This document shows, piece by piece, positions 9,004-21,327 of a DNA stretch of 64,000 nucleotides (the first letter of the stretch is position 1; each line of letters starts with the position of its first letter). Position numbers and translations under genes: made by a program. The notes beneath the pieces were generated by a model. That model saw only the letters and a program-made list of their open reading frames with translations. It did not search any database and was not told the DNA's origin. The DNA comes from Globisporangium splendens (taxonomy: Eukaryota > Oomycota > Peronosporomycetes > Pythiales > Pythiaceae), in NCBI GenBank assembly GCA_006386115.1, contig VFIW01000042.1, positions 551,852 through 615,851 of the forward strand, given 5' to 3'.

Positions 9004-9739
9004 ACACCTTTCGCCGGCCAAAGCGAACAAACAAGCATCCAATTCGAAACTGATGTATTGTATAAACTATCAAAGATAATGCTGTGTTCCCTCCGCATCC
9101 AATGTGAAAGTACCACGGTTGCAGCTGCAACCAAAGCGAACAAACTGGCTTCTCTCAACTCGATCCCTGCTCCCTCCCGCCGCATACGCTCTCCATTCAT
9201 TCGTTTTCGTCACGGAAGCATGCCAGTCGAGGCGTGTACACGGGCGCACCAGCGCACATCGATGCCGAAAAGCTAGTCCGACAAAAGCTCGTGGAAGACG
9301 GAATCATCGGTGTTAACAAGATTAAGCCCCTTCGATTAGCTCTACAGCTCAATGTGCGACCCAATTGAGGGTTGTTTCAGTGTGCTCAAGACCGAAACGA
9401 AGTCGTTCCTGGCGGAACACTGTGAAGAGATGCTGGTGCGCGGCGACGGCATTATGTGCGATCGTGGTCTCGAGCTGCAACGAGGGAGGACATGCAACTG
9501 GGAAAGCAAACGGTGTGTGTGAGAATGTAATGCATATGTCGATTGTTCATGTACACTGTAGTTGTTTTAAAAAGTGTGTTTGCACGTTGGTTGCTTCCGA
9601 AAGTGTGTGTTTTGTGCATTGGCTGGAGAGAGCGAATGTCATTTTCAACGAATCAGCAAAACCTTTAAAACCTTGTCTTTTGGAAGCACCACTTTTTACA
9701 TTGGATGTGTGTTTGTACACTTTGGCTGGCGAATGGTGC
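9004..9739 (+). mobile_element. DDE DNA-transposon relic with terminal inverted repeats
   Basis: Sequence at 9004-9050 and the reverse complement of 9691-9739 align over about 45 bases (core TCGCC-GCCAAAG, then ACAAAC, then CATCCAAT) and flank transposase-like coding remnants. I read them as terminal inverted repeats of a decayed cut-and-paste element of about 0.74 kb. The exact ends and target duplication are not clear. An identical mirror copy lies in the other arm. Confidence 0.45.
9234..9521 (+). pseudogene. DDE transposase C-terminal remnant
   Basis: The reading frame from GTG at 9234 gives TGAPAHIDAEKLV. After a one-base slip near 9335 it gives YSSMCDPIEGCFSVLKTE and continues to a stop near 9521. 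The NAPAH-like and PIEGCFSVLK words are typical of the catalytic core end of Tc1/mariner-like transposases, where the last acidic residue lies in N-P-I-E. Only the C-terminal third survives and it carries a frameshift, so it is dead. Confidence 0.55.
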
Positions 9740-10436
9740 AGATGAAATCTATATGTTTAGAAAGCTCATCATCTGCTCTAACCAATGAAATTGGTTGAAA
9801 GCAACAGTTCGTCTTTCATCAGCCAACAGCATAAGCCAAAACAAGTAAGGTTTTACTCAGGTTTTGTATCAGTCGATCCGGTTCAACAGGCTTTTGACCA
9901 ATCATAATACTTTAATCACCCTTTTCGCCTCAAAAAAAGCTAAACCTAACCGAAATCCATCCAATCACATAGGTCCACATTTTTGGTGTGTCCCACAAAA
10001 ACCTAACTGCACATTTTGATGCGACACAGAGCAGTGATGTGAAGCTCAGCACAAATCATTCATTCAGGCATAAGGAGGAACTTCTTTCACATTTTGGTGC
10101 GGACGCCTTCACAACCGTCCTGATGCGGTTAGGAAATTGGACTTTATCCAGTGAAATAGCTGAAATGTGTACGACAGGTTTCGCTTGCGATTGTGTGTCC
10201 AGTTAAATTGCAAGATAGAACCAATAGTAAAGGCAAAAGTTTCATAAGGAACAGCATGCGAGCATTGTGCGGGATGTGAAGGCACACTGAAAAACTAAGA
10301 TACTCTTATCCCTGCCCAGTCCACATGGAAACATGGTTGGATGGATGTACATTTTACTCGCAACTGCAGATCGCTATTAAAACGAAGGTGTCGAAGGGAG
10401 CCATTTAATACTTCGGCCAACTGGCCGTCCATTGAG

Positions 10437-10740
10437 TTTCCCGTGCTGGGGAACAAAAGTGGACTACTATTATGTGCGTTGAATGGGAGCGCCGTTTAAA
10501 CACAGATAATGTAGGGAGCCGCTGCATACGTGGACAACACAAGGACCGTCCATTGCATTACCTGGTGCTGGAGAAGTAATGGCTGCAGTTATTGCATGCA
10601 CAGACAGGGAGCGGTTAAAATGCAGGTATCATATGGAGCCGTTAAATGCGTAGGTAGCATGAGGGCTGTTCGATGCGTTTTCTGTACTGTGGAACTAAAG
10701 CGGGTAGTTATGGTGTGTGTAGATAGGGAGCCGTTAATTA
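10437..10740 (+). repeat. Degenerate ~60-bp repeat units (second group)
   Basis: Three units at about 10437-10500, 10555-10620 and 10675-10740. Each runs from a GGGGAA/GGAGAA/GGAACT word through AAAG-GG and TATT(G/A)-TG-G to GGGAGC(C)G-TTAA. A weaker unit follows near 10800-10846. Spacing is about 120 bp. No coding potential; possibly a decayed minisatellite or the inside of a non-autonomous element. Confidence 0.5.
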
Positions 10741-10978
10741 TGTTTGACTGCAGTTGGGCCATCAATCACTCGGCAATTATATGAAACATCAACTGTACCT
10801 CCATTGCGCTGTGTTGGTTTGGGAGCTGTTAAATCTGTGGGTAATCTGTAGGCCAGTGCGTAAAAGATGCACTTTGTGTGGTCTGTGTGAGAAATACATC
10901 GTGAAGTGTCGAGATAATTGGGAGAGAGAGGTGGTGTGCTGCTTGTTAATGAGCGAGCGCCAAGGAGTATGTGTGCGT

Positions 10979-11006
10979 GAGAGAGAGAGAGAGAGAGAGA
11001 GAGAGG
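10979..11006 (+). repeat. GA dinucleotide microsatellite
   Basis: About 13 copies of GA, mirrored as TC at 20061-20088. It makes an apparent long open frame across this stretch that I do not accept as a gene. Confidence 0.9.
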
Positions 11007-11955
11007 TGCGTCCGCTGTGTTCGTCGTGGTTGAGTTTAGTTGTGTGTGAATTGCGTGAGGCGTTTGTTGTTGAGGGATTGTGTGGTTTTGGAAGTGGTGT
11101 CGAGTGCAAGAATAGGTATGTGTGGGAAGTATTGGTTTGTCGCCGGGTTGAGTGGCGTCAACTTGTAACAGGAAGCTTCTGCCTGGGTAGTGAGTCATTG
11201 CGGGTTGTAGTATGCTGTGTCATGTCACTATCACCAGGATGTGGATGGCGCGTCCGTTTCAAACCAGGAGTCGACATTGGGGTGTTGGCGGAAGCCAGCG
11301 CATCGAGGTCACGAAGGAAGGGTGTACTGCCCCAGGCTGGACAACAGAGCAGGGAAAAGCCCTCGCTCTTGGTAGTGGAAGGATCTCGTGCCAGAATTCG
11401 GATGTCTCATCGCACAGCTATCACCTACAATTCAAACGACTTGCATTTTACCATTTTACCATTTTACCATTTTACATCATTTACATTATGCTTTCCCTTT
11501 ACCCCTCTTGCACTCAACCACACGCTCCATACTTTCTTTCTTTACACTACGCCACACTCAACCAAAACCATATTATTCATACATAGCCAACGAGGACGTA
11601 TCTTTTTCGCAACCATCACACTGCGTTCACTCTGTCTGATGCATTTATACACACTAAAACAAGACGCGAGGTTGCTGGAAGCTGTTCATCAAGTGGGCAG
11701 GCATTAAGCATGCGGGCAGATTGACAATTCTCGGGGGGAAGTTGGCAACACATGGCTTCAAACATATTTGCCTAATTAAAACGTGAAGCTGTTAAATGTG
11801 TGGGTACCCGGTGGAGTGAGACACTAAACAAGGTAGCAGCTTCCACACATACATAATCTTCCAGTTTTAACTTCATTTTACTGACTCTCGTGTCCCACCT
11901 TTTACACCTTTGCACAAAATCAAGAGAGAAGGTAATTCTGTGTAACTAATATAGT

Positions 11956-13755
11956 TTAAGAATTCCTGAGTCTCATTAACAATGCTGAGAGTGAGGTGTT
12001 TCTTAGTTGTGACGGTGTGGCACCGATATCATTGTCGAGTAGAGCTGCGACTTGGGACATAAGAACTTGATCGTTTCCCCGCGATTCGTCGGTGAGTATC
12101 TTCGCATTCTTGGAGTTCATTGCCATGTTGGCGAGAAGATCGGCCATTTTGTTTTGTTCTCGTTTTGTGTGATTCCAGGAGGTCCACGCAAAGTTGGCGA
12201 TGATTTGATTTACCCGAACTGCTAGAGGCTGCAACTTGGTCTGGCGTATTGAGGAGAACCCGTTCTGGGCTGCGATAATCATTTGGCTGTCTCCGAAGAC
12301 TTCCAACTTGACTTCATAGTGCTGTAGGTAGTGTGCACTGTATGCCAGGCCATCTTTCAGCGCGCTGTATTCGCACCAATTGTTCGTGACTTCTGGTCCC
12401 ATGTACGCATAGCCGCATGCTTTGAGTTCCCATCGATTGCTGCGTTCATTCAGGAAGATGAGTGCCCATCCGCTGCCTCCTGGACCTGGGTTGCCGCGTG
12501 CACCTCCATCGAAATACAAACGCGCCGTCGCCCATGCTTCCAGTTGGCGCGACAAGTCTTGTCTCTCCAGTACGCTGAGCAGTTGGCTCAGGCAAGTTGC
12601 ATCGATCTTTTCTCCTTTGAGCGTTCTCATCCGATGAGCCACAGCCCGCACTTGCATCACACACGCTGTCCACACTCGCTGGGTACTTTCTTCAATAGTG
12701 AGATGTTGTCGTTCATGCACTATTTCCACTCTCGTTCTCCACAACAATACTGGGATGCTTGATGTGACGATAAACCACAGTTTCTGTAGTGCTGTCGAGT
12801 GTTCCGGAGTAATGAACCCGAAGTGCTTTTCCAATTCCCGGAGCAGAGATCGTTGACCTGGCGGGGCTGTGCGACTAGCAATATGAGGCAGGAAGAGGTT
12901 GAGTGCTTGATTCGTCAATGTTCGGCCCATCCATCGTCCGAGGAAGGCTGTCCACGCGGCTTGTGCTCGCTTGCAACTCCACACTATGTGTGAGATCGTT
13001 TCTTTTGTCTCCCCACATCCGGCATTGCTTGGGCATGCCGAAGACTCGATCCTTCCCGGATGGAACAGGTTGAGCTGCATCGTAGAAATCCGGTATGTCG
13101 TCCACATCTGATACGGCGTAAGACATCCTCGTTGTTTCCATAGATCTGCTGGTAGCCGATACTGCACATGACTGTACCACTGGTCAGTTTTCGCGACTTC
13201 GTTGAGCTTGTCTATGAGTCCTCCGAGACCTTGATACAACTTGCTGTGCAACCTTCGTGTTCGTGCTCGGTCAATTGTCTTCTGGATACTGTTTGGGGGA
13301 GTACGTTCATGCACCAGCCACGGACAGTGAGTCGTGAGCGGGTGCGGTTTGAATGTCCACCCTGTGGTCTTTATTTCTTCTTCGATCGTTGCCATATCGT
13401 CTTGGCAAGTGGCATCCCCAGCCCAGTCGGTCACTGTCCAGAGAACTCCGTTTGCTTGCCGTTGCATCTGAATGTAGTCCGTGTGGCTCCCCTCCGATAC
13501 TGGCACCGCGATGATGGTTCCCATGCCATTACTGATCCACTTGTACTCTCGTTTTGTGTGTTTCCTGCTCCACGGCTCCTGGTGACTGTTCAACTGGTTA
13601 TCTGCATCGATTTCTATCTCCAGTGAGCATAGAATGATGCTGGTTACGAATTTTCGCAGGGTGGTCATTCGTTTGAACGTGAGAGTCGCCGTCATGGTTG
13701 GTATCCGCACGGAGAACACTCGCTCTTCTCCCCGTCTCACGTTGAAGCTGACCAA
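11956..13755 (-). pseudogene. LINE ORF2 C-terminal part with RNase H (copy 1)
   Basis: A 599-codon open stretch, the longest surviving version of this region in the window. It includes a Cys/His motif, CPSNAGC...HIVWSC, as in the zinc-like domain after LINE reverse transcriptases. Its last third is RNase H: RLYFDGGARGNPGPGGSGWA with the catalytic Asp, a Glu within WCEYSALKDGL, DSQMIIAAQN, and a late Asp in KMADLLANMA. The GGARGNPGPGG style resembles archaeal-type RNase H1. It is not preceded in frame by the RT, so it is a fragment. Confidence 0.85.
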
Positions 13756-14180
13756 ATTGCATTCCTTCAGGAAAGGAACCGTTTTGACTGTTTACTGCCC
13801 GCCTTGACTGTCGATTATCCAGGGGTTGTCGTTCCACTGAAAGGATGGCCAGAACGCTCGAGTCTCTTCCGATAGTTGATGAATCGTCTGCTCAGGTTTT
13901 CTATCAAAATACACACCTACACGTCCGTCTGATCTCCACTCGAGGTCCAGGGTCGGTAGCAAGGATTCCATTTGCTGCTTCAGATGGTCTTCCACGCGGG
14001 ATTGCGTCTCTCTGCAACCACCAGGTCTTCACAGAGATACTCCCACCCGAGTCTGTGGATATTGTTCGTCTGGTACAGCCTTGTCTGTGCGTGCCGGCTT
14101 CGCTCCTTGGGTGAAACCGCGCAACATCCCCGGTTTTGACTTTTGTCCTGATGCACTTGTTCATGCCAAGTTTCTCTATA

Positions 14181-15470
14181 CTAGTCTCGCGGTCGCTGCA
14201 GCCACCGAGTCGTCCGCCGCATCGCTTGTCGCTTTATTGCAAGAGGTATTGAATAGAGACCTATGCCTCCTTCCTTGACCGGCAGGTAGAGCAGGGAAGG
14301 ACTCACCTTGTGCCTCGTGCCGTCTGTGCCGAGTGTTGATTGCCACAAAAATCGCTTTTGTAGATTCACTAGCTGATCTACGACTTTCGCTGGGGGCTTG
14401 ATGTAGCCGGCAGTGAACAGAATCGACGGCAGTAAGACCGAATTCAGTAGAAGCACTCTCCCCACCACACTGTTGGAGACTTTGGCCGCGATGATCAATC
14501 TGGTTCGGAGCTTTTGCAGGCGGTCCTCCCAATTAGCTTGTGTGATGTTCCCGGTTCCTATTTGGATGCCAAGGTACCTCACCGTCTCTCCATGCTTCAG
14601 GATTGGAATACCGCATCTTTGTTCCTGGGCTACTGCTGCGTTGAGACAGATGTAGCTGCTTTTCGTTGGTTGCACGTGCAGACCTGATTGCTGGCCGAAC
14701 TCGGACAGCAGCTGCATCAGTCGAGGCAGATGTTTCCCTTGTTTCAAAAAGACGGCGGAGTCGTCGACGAAGGTCGAAATGAGATGGGGTTCTGCTCCGG
14801 ATCTGGTCACACGAATTCCTTCCAGATGGGGGTCTTGTTGTACTGCTAGTGCGAGAATCTCCGCGGCGACAATAAACAGCAGAGGGGCCAGGGGGCAACC
14901 TTGACGAATTCCCGACTTGACCTCCCATTCTCTCGACACTTCACCGTTCACCAGGTACTGCGCTGTAGTGTCCGAGTGCATTCGACGTACTAAATCCACA
15001 AATTGTCGCCCAAAGCCGAACTTGCTCAGCACAAGGTACAGAAAATCTCTGTCCAACGTGTCGTAAGCCTTCATGAAGTCAAGCATCGCAATTCCCGGAG
15101 CGTCATCCAACCCTTCACCGTTGTTGTGGTACGCTTTGTCCAACGCGGCTTGCATGATGAGGATCGAGTTCTCCATCAGTCGGTCGCGTACAAAGCCTTG
15201 TTGTGCTTCCCCGATGATCCACAGAAGGATGTCTTGCAGCCTTGTTGCCAAGACTTTTGCAAACAACTTGTAGGTGGTCGTAAGCAGAGTGGTTGGTCTG
15301 TAATCGAGGGGATTTGACGAATCTCCTTTCTTGCGCAACGGTATCACGATTCCTTGACCGAATGATCTTGGAATAGATGCCCCACGTCGGGTGTTGTTGA
15401 ATTCCCGCACCAAAACGTCAACCATCACGTCCTCGCAATCCTTGTAGAAATCATTGTTCAGACTGTCCAC
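14181..15470 (-). pseudogene. LINE reverse transcriptase domain (copy 1)
   Basis: A 429-codon stretch with the RT motifs in order: FGQGIVIPLRKKGD and LDYRPTTLLTT, then EAQQGFVRDRLMENSI, motif A AMLDFMKAYDTLDRDF, motif B SGIRQGCPLAPLLF, and the catalytic FVDD (the usual Y/FxDD). Motifs 0-2 are present, while copies 2 and 4 lack them. The frame breaks at both ends. Confidence 0.85.
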
Positions 15471-16050
15471 GCCACCTGCCTTATGCCGATGTAAAGCCGC
15501 GATCGCCTCTCGTACTTCGTTTCAGTGATGGGTGCCATCAAATCTTGGTTTTGCGCTTCCGTGACTTTCCGAGTTTCCGGAATGTACACCAGTGCATCAA
15601 ATCGCTGTTTAGCCTTGTGCGGAGGGACCGTAGCATGGCTCTCGCCGGTGATTTGGTTCCATTCTGCCCCATGATGTCCGCTTGACTCACGTTTGGTAGG
15701 TGGTAGGCGTCGGAAGAAGTGTTCTCGCTCTGACTTCTCGTTGGATGCGTACACATTAATCCACACCACTCCCTTGGATATGATAGCGACTGTGCGATTT
15801 GTCCACTTGGATTCCTCGATCATTGTGTTTCGCTAATCGTCTTCGGATTTGTGAGTATTGCAACTCCGCCGGTCGCGTCTCGATGGATGGACCAAAAGGA
15901 CGTTGGTTCGTCCAGGTTTGTAACCCCCCATATTCGGTTCCAGTGATGTCGGAGTCTGCCCCCTTGAGATCCTCTAGCCATTTTGCTCGTTCTTTCTTTT
16001 TGAATTTGCACACGTCCTGAGTTAATACCCGTTGCGTGTTAGGACATGGT
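15458..16050 (-). pseudogene. LINE endonuclease remnant (copy 1)
   Basis: Scattered pieces of the AP-type endonuclease, such as VLTQDVCKFKKKERAKWLEDLKG and WINVYAS, are joined by deletions. The ATG equivalent to the ORF2 start (near 16049) is followed at once by a stop (ATG TCC TAA). The QETRI and GDFN catalytic segments are deleted, so no activity is possible. Confidence 0.7.
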
Positions 16051-16089
16051 CTTTTTTCCTTTTTTGGTTTTGTAAAATGCATTCTTGAG

Positions 16090-18960
16090 GGGATGTAGCG
16101 CGGCGTACATTTCTGTGCCAGAGGAAAGGGGCATTTGGTTTCTTGTTTCCATTGATCCTGGAACCCTTCCCAATGCTCCTGCAGCGTGCGCTCGAGGTCT
16201 CTTCGTTCCTGCACAGAGTCTCCTTCGATCGCCAATCGTCTCGAGAGCGTTTTGGTTTTCTTGAGGGGGACATTGGGGTTGTTCAGGTTTATCGCGACGC
16301 CGCCATCTTTCGCTTTGAGCATCGGTGTTTCGTCTCTATCTCACTTTCTGGGCTGTGGAGGTAACTCGATTGTGGGCGAGTGATATACCACAAGCTGATT
16401 CTCCTGAGATGCGAACGACAAGCTGTGCTGTCCGCTGAGCTGGTTTGGCTCGAACTTTTCTCGCTCGTCCAGCGGTGGAGTCCACTAGCTCTTCCAAACT
16501 GGAACTGTCGCTGCCCTCCATTGGATCTTCTGCAACTGGTTCGGAATCGAATTGGCCGGATCGGTCAGTCTTGAACTCCGTCTTGCTCCTTTCGGATCCT
16601 TGGAGATGCTTCGCTAACGAGGTGCCCGTCATATCCGCCGGTGGTGATGGTTCGTTAAAGGTTCTGAAATGCAGACTGTTGTAGTCTTCATTTGCAAATT
16701 TCAGAACGATTGGTAGCGGACTGCTTGTGGTCTCTGCTTCGATTCTGTCTTGATGGAGCTCGTCTTCCCATTGCTTCCCTGTGCACGCATGTTCTTTGGC
16801 TAACAAAAACTGGACGCCTGCGTTGACTCTGGATTGTAAATTGCAAAGACTTTTCGGTCCCTCTAAATCATCTCGATGAGCACGAAGATATTCCTCTGCA
16901 AAGCCTTGGCAGCCATCCGCAAGAACTCCGGTCCACCCCACAGGGACCCTGGCAGCGTAGAAGAGCGGCTGGAGGAGCTACCTGCGATATCACTGAAATA
17001 GTCGAGAGCATCTGCTTTCCTTTCTCTTGGGCTCATTTTTCGATCCCCTCTCCCCAGTGCTTCGAGTATTCCCAAATGCGTTCCTTCAGGAAATTCGAGA
17101 TCGAAGTTGAGCCGTGCGGCCGCGTTCATGCTTTGCTTGATTCTGCTCCCCGTTGCCTCGAGCAACTTCTTATTGGCCATGTTGCCATGCACGATTTGGA
17201 GCATCGCTTCCGCCACTGCATAAAATTGGCAATTTCAGGTAGGTGGTGTTGTTGCTTCTGCAAGACCGTTGGTGTCCATTGCGTCTTGAATCGTGTACTC
17301 CCCATCCTAGTCCATGATGTCGTTACGATTCGGGTTGAGCTTGGTTTGTCTTTCCACGTGCACATTCATTAGCTCGTCCATATCTCGTCGGAAGCGCATC
17401 AGTTCTTTTGTCCACCGAATATTATCCTTGGAAATTTGTCTTGGTTCATTTTTCTGGCTTGCCTTTGGTGCGGATCCTTTTGCATTCGCTGCTCCCCGTT
17501 TGGTTTCGCCTTCGCCTGTTCTTTGAGATTGCCGGTTTGTTGTCCTGAAATTCCTGTTTTCACGGTAAACGATGCATTTTTGTTGGATTTTTGGTTGGAG
17601 TTCGGTTGTGGGCTGGACATATTGGTCTCATCAGGCGTCACAGGATTCGTGTTCTCGCTCGGTTTGTTTTCCCCACGGGCGTGATGATCCTCTGCTGCGG
17701 GTTGAAGTGGCTGTTTCTGTTTGTCGATGCCATCTGAGACCGACGCTTCCATTTCCGCTGCACTGGTGAAAGTGGCTGGCTTTCTCGGAAGTTTACTCAC
17801 GATCTCATCATCTGCGTAAATACAGTTGTTAGTTCCTGTTCCGTTGCCGTACATGCTCGCGCGAAATGTCCTGCTGCCCCACAAATTAGACAGGGAGCCA
17901 TCCGGTGCTTGGATGCGTGGTGAAGGATGATCGTTCGCCCTCGCCAAATAATCCGGTTGACATCGATAAGCGCTTTTGGACATGGTTCCTCTTCAAAGAG
18001 CACCTCCCAGAGCTGCGAATGGTGGGAGCTTGGACCGTACTTATCTAGTGGGTAGGCGTGGAATCGCTTGCCTGTCGTCTGCTTCAAGTATTCTAAAAAC
18101 AAGGACATATTCATTGAGCGAGCAGTGCTCAAAAGCTGAATTTTGTACCTGGATCTCGATTCTGCGTTCTGTAGCCCGTCCGCTCCCAATTGCCTGTTCC
18201 ACATGTGTTTGCCTCCAGTCGTCCTCTTCCACTCCGGAAACGATTTTCCCTTTTCATTTGCCAGCAGACGAAAAAGATCCACCAGCGCGTCCGCTTCTTC
18301 TCCATTGAGTGTTGGGTAATTGTCGTTCGCCTTTTTTGGTTTCTCAAGAATCCGCATCCCGTTGTAGAGAGCCATGAACATTAACCGCACTTCGTATTCA
18401 ATCTCCACTCTGTTGACCGCGTTTGGTGACACACGCAACTTCGTGGAGAGGGCTTCATATCTCTCAACTGGAGCAGTCTACATCGATCCTTCTTGGGGAG
18501 AACATTCCACTGGAGATGGTGCCGTATAGTATTGTCCCGTCATGGCGTCGTCGCCTCCTGAGGGGTCAGTCGTGCCCACCTCATTGGTCTCAGTCTCGTC
18601 CGTGGCTCAGGCGTTTGCATGGTCATTTTGGTTCGTGCGCATGGAATCTGGGCTCCTCCTTCCTCGTGCTCCCACGATGGACCGGCCATCTCTGCGTCGA
18701 CTTGCGCGCGCCAACTCCCCAGCATGATGGCTCTCCTCGTGGAAACTTCTTCCGAAGCTTCCTTCCTCGCAGCGCCCTCCTTTGGTTGCACCATATCTTC
18801 ATGGAGACCTCAGGAGAAAACTTTCGCTTATCGCTCTTTATAAAGGCTTCAATACTCAGTTCAGTGTATTCGCCCATTTCCAATAATCTTTGAAGTGGAC
18901 AGTCGATTGTCGTCGTGGTATGTGTACTCCCAATACAAAGACCTGGCGCCAAGACTGTCT
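16090..18960 (-). pseudogene. LINE ORF1 remnant (copy 1)
   Basis: The ORF1 equivalent of copy 2, broken into frames at 18438-17797 (with CLICGAAGHFARAC), 17983-17399, 17216-16863 and 16941-16336. The region matching the last 150 or so residues of intact ORF1 is deleted: the frame runs from the KCPFPL word straight into the ORF1-ORF2 spacer. Confidence 0.75.
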
Positions 18961-18986
18961 GTCCTGTTGAAGGCTCGACCAAAAGT

Positions 18987-19140
18987 AGGGGAATGATCAC
19001 GTTCTTATGTCCCAAGTCGCAGATCTACTCGACAATGATATCGGTGCCACACCGTCACAACTCAGACACACCTCACTCTCGGCAGTATTGAAGAGACTCA
19101 GGAATTCTTAAACTATATTAGTTACACAGAATTACCTTCT
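18987..19140 (+). mobile_element. LINE 3' tail fragment opposed to copy 1
   Basis: The plus strand matches the last 120 coding bases and 3' tail of the LINE (ATGTCCCAAGTCGCAG to GGAATTCTTAAAC), then GAATTACCTTCTCTC. It abuts the 5' end of copy 1 head-on at about 18987. Up to about 19093 it differs from copy 1 by several substitutions; beyond that it is identical, so the inverted repeat begins inside this tail. Confidence 0.75.
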
Positions 19141-20060
19141 CTCTTGATTTTGTGCAAAGGTGTAAAAGGTGGGACACGAGAGTCAGTAAAATGAAGTTAA
19201 AACTGGAAGATTATGTATGTGTGGAAGCTGCTACCTTGTTTAGTGTCTCACTCCACCGGGTACCCACACATTTAACAGCTTCACGTTTTAATTAGGCAAA
19301 TATGTTTGAAGCCATGTGTTGCCAACTTCCCCCCGAGAATTGTCAATCTGCCCGCATGCTTAATGCCTGCCCACTTGATGAACAGCTTCCAGCAACCTCG
19401 CGTCTTGTTTTAGTGTGTATAAATGCATCAGACAGAGTGAACGCAGTGTGATGGTTGCGAAAAAGATACGTCCTCGTTGGCTATGTATGAATAATATGGT
19501 TTTGGTTGAGTGTGGCGTAGTGTAAAGAAAGAAAGTATGGAGCGTGTGGTTGAGTGCAAGAGGGGTAAAGGGAAAGCATAATGTAAATGATGTAAAATGG
19601 TAAAATGGTAAAATGGTAAAATGCAAGTCGTTTGAATTGTAGGTGATAGCTGTGCGATGAGACATCCGAATTCTGGCACGAGATCCTTCCACTACCAAGA
19701 GCGAGGGCTTTTCCCTGCTCTGTTGTCCAGCCTGGGGCAGTACACCCTTCCTTCGTGACCTCGATGCGCTGGCTTCCGCCAACACCCCAATGTCGACTCC
19801 TGGTTTGAAACGGACGCGCCATCCACATCCTGGTGATAGTGACATGACACAGCATACTACAACCCGCAATGACTCACTACCCAGGCAGAAGCTTCCTGTT
19901 ACAAGTTGACGCCACTCAACCCGGCGACAAACCAATACTTCCCACACATACCTATTCTTGCACTCGACACCACTTCCAAAACCACACAATCCCTCAACAA
20001 CAAACGCCTCACGCAATTCACACACAACTAAACTCAACCACGACGAACACAGCGGACGCA

Positions 20061-20088
20061 CCTCTCTCTCTCTCTCTCTCTCTCTCTC
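20061..20088 (-). repeat. GA microsatellite, mirror copy
   Basis: Appears as TC repeats on the plus strand. It is the mirror of the run at 10979-11006, with the same length. Confidence 0.9.
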
Positions 20089-20326
20089 ACGCACACATAC
20101 TCCTTGGCGCTCGCTCATTAACAAGCAGCACACCACCTCTCTCTCCCAATTATCTCGACACTTCACGATGTATTTCTCACACAGACCACACAAAGTGCAT
20201 CTTTTACGCACTGGCCTACAGATTACCCACAGATTTAACAGCTCCCAAACCAACACAGCGCAATGGAGGTACAGTTGATGTTTCATATAATTGCCGAGTG
20301 ATTGATGGCCCAACTGCAGTCAAACA

Positions 20327-20630
20327 TAATTAACGGCTCCCTATCTACACACACCATAACTACCCGCTTTAGTTCCACAGTACAGAAAACGCATCGAACA
20401 GCCCTCATGCTACCTACGCATTTAACGGCTCCATATGATACCTGCATTTTAACCGCTCCCTGTCTGTGCATGCAATAACTGCAGCCATTACTTCTCCAGC
20501 ACCAGGTAATGCAATGGACGGTCCTTGTGTTGTCCACGTATGCAGCGGCTCCCTACATTATCTGTGTTTAAACGGCGCTCCCATTCAACGCACATAATAG
20601 TAGTCCACTTTTGTTCCCCAGCACGGGAAA
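20327..20630 (-). repeat. Degenerate ~60-bp repeat units, mirror copy
   Basis: The mirror of the units at 10437-10740, carrying TTAACGGCTCCCTAT words on the plus strand. Confidence 0.5.
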
Positions 20631-21327
20631 CTCAATGGACGGCCAGTTGGCCGAAGTATTAAATGGCTCCCTTCGACACCTTCGTTTTAATAGCGATCTG
20701 CAGTTGCGAGTAAAATGTACATCCATCCAACCATGTTTCCATGTGGACTGGGCAGGGATAAGAGTATCTTAGTTTTTCAGTGTGCCTTCACATCCCGCAC
20801 AATGCTCGCATGCTGTTCCTTATGAAACTTTTGCCTTTACTATTGGTTCTATCTTGCAATTTAACTGGACACACAATCGCAAGCGAAACCTGTCGTACAC
20901 ATTTCAGCTATTTCACTGGATAAAGTCCAATTTCCTAACCGCATCAGGACGGTTGTGAAGGCGTCCGCACCAAAATGTGAAAGAAGTTCCTCCTTATGCC
21001 TGAATGAATGATTTGTGCTGAGCTTCACATCACTGCTCTGTGTCGCATCAAAATGTGCAGTTAGGTTTTTGTGGGACACACCAAAAATGTGGACCTATGT
21101 GATTGGATGGATTTCGGTTAGGTTTAGCTTTTTTTGAGGCGAAAAGGGTGATTAAAGTATTATGATTGGTCAAAAGCCTGTTGAACCGGATCGACTGATA
21201 CAAAACCTGAGTAAAACCTTACTTGTTTTGGCTTATGCTGTTGGCTGATGAAAGACGAACTGTTGCTTTCAACCAATTTCATTGGTTAGAGCAGATGATG
21301 AGCTTTCTAAACATATAGATTTCATCT

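Larger units (their letters stand above)
7340..11974. repeat. Left arm of 4.63-kb inverted repeat
   Basis: The reverse complement occurs at 19093-23727. Mirrored positions always sum to 31,067 from 7,391 to at least 11,707, so there are no net indels. I saw only two mismatches, both in the LTR portion (near 7482). Besides the LTR end and the LINE tail it holds the transposon relic at 9004-9739, degenerate repeats with GGGAGCCGTTAA words, and a GA run. I found no convincing intact gene in 7,585-11,930. Confidence 0.9.
11931..18986 (-). mobile_element. LINE copy 1, near full length but decayed
   Basis: A non-LTR retrotransposon on the minus strand. Its 5' end near 18986 resembles the 5' end of copy 2 (TGTCTGTCCT...AGTAGGG), and its 3' end lies near 11931. 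It has ORF1 (CCHC, OTU-like), then ORF2 (endonuclease, reverse transcriptase, zinc motif, RNase H). Against copies 2 and 5 it carries internal deletions at the ORF1 end, in the endonuclease and between endonuclease and RT, plus many frameshifts. It fills the spacer between the inverted-repeat arms. Confidence 0.9.

Noticed and set aside
11385..11405. CTCGTGCCAGAATTC resembles a cDNA-library EcoRI adaptor
   Set aside because: It has an extra base relative to the common adaptor and occurs in both arms within continuous sequence, so chance is more likely than vector contamination. Still worth a vector screen.
10754..11707. A 317-codon open frame in each inverted-repeat arm
   Set aside because: It runs through the GA microsatellite (RERERER) and TACCATTT repeats, has biased composition with no domain, and only appears twice because the arm is duplicated. 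Not a gene on this evidence.
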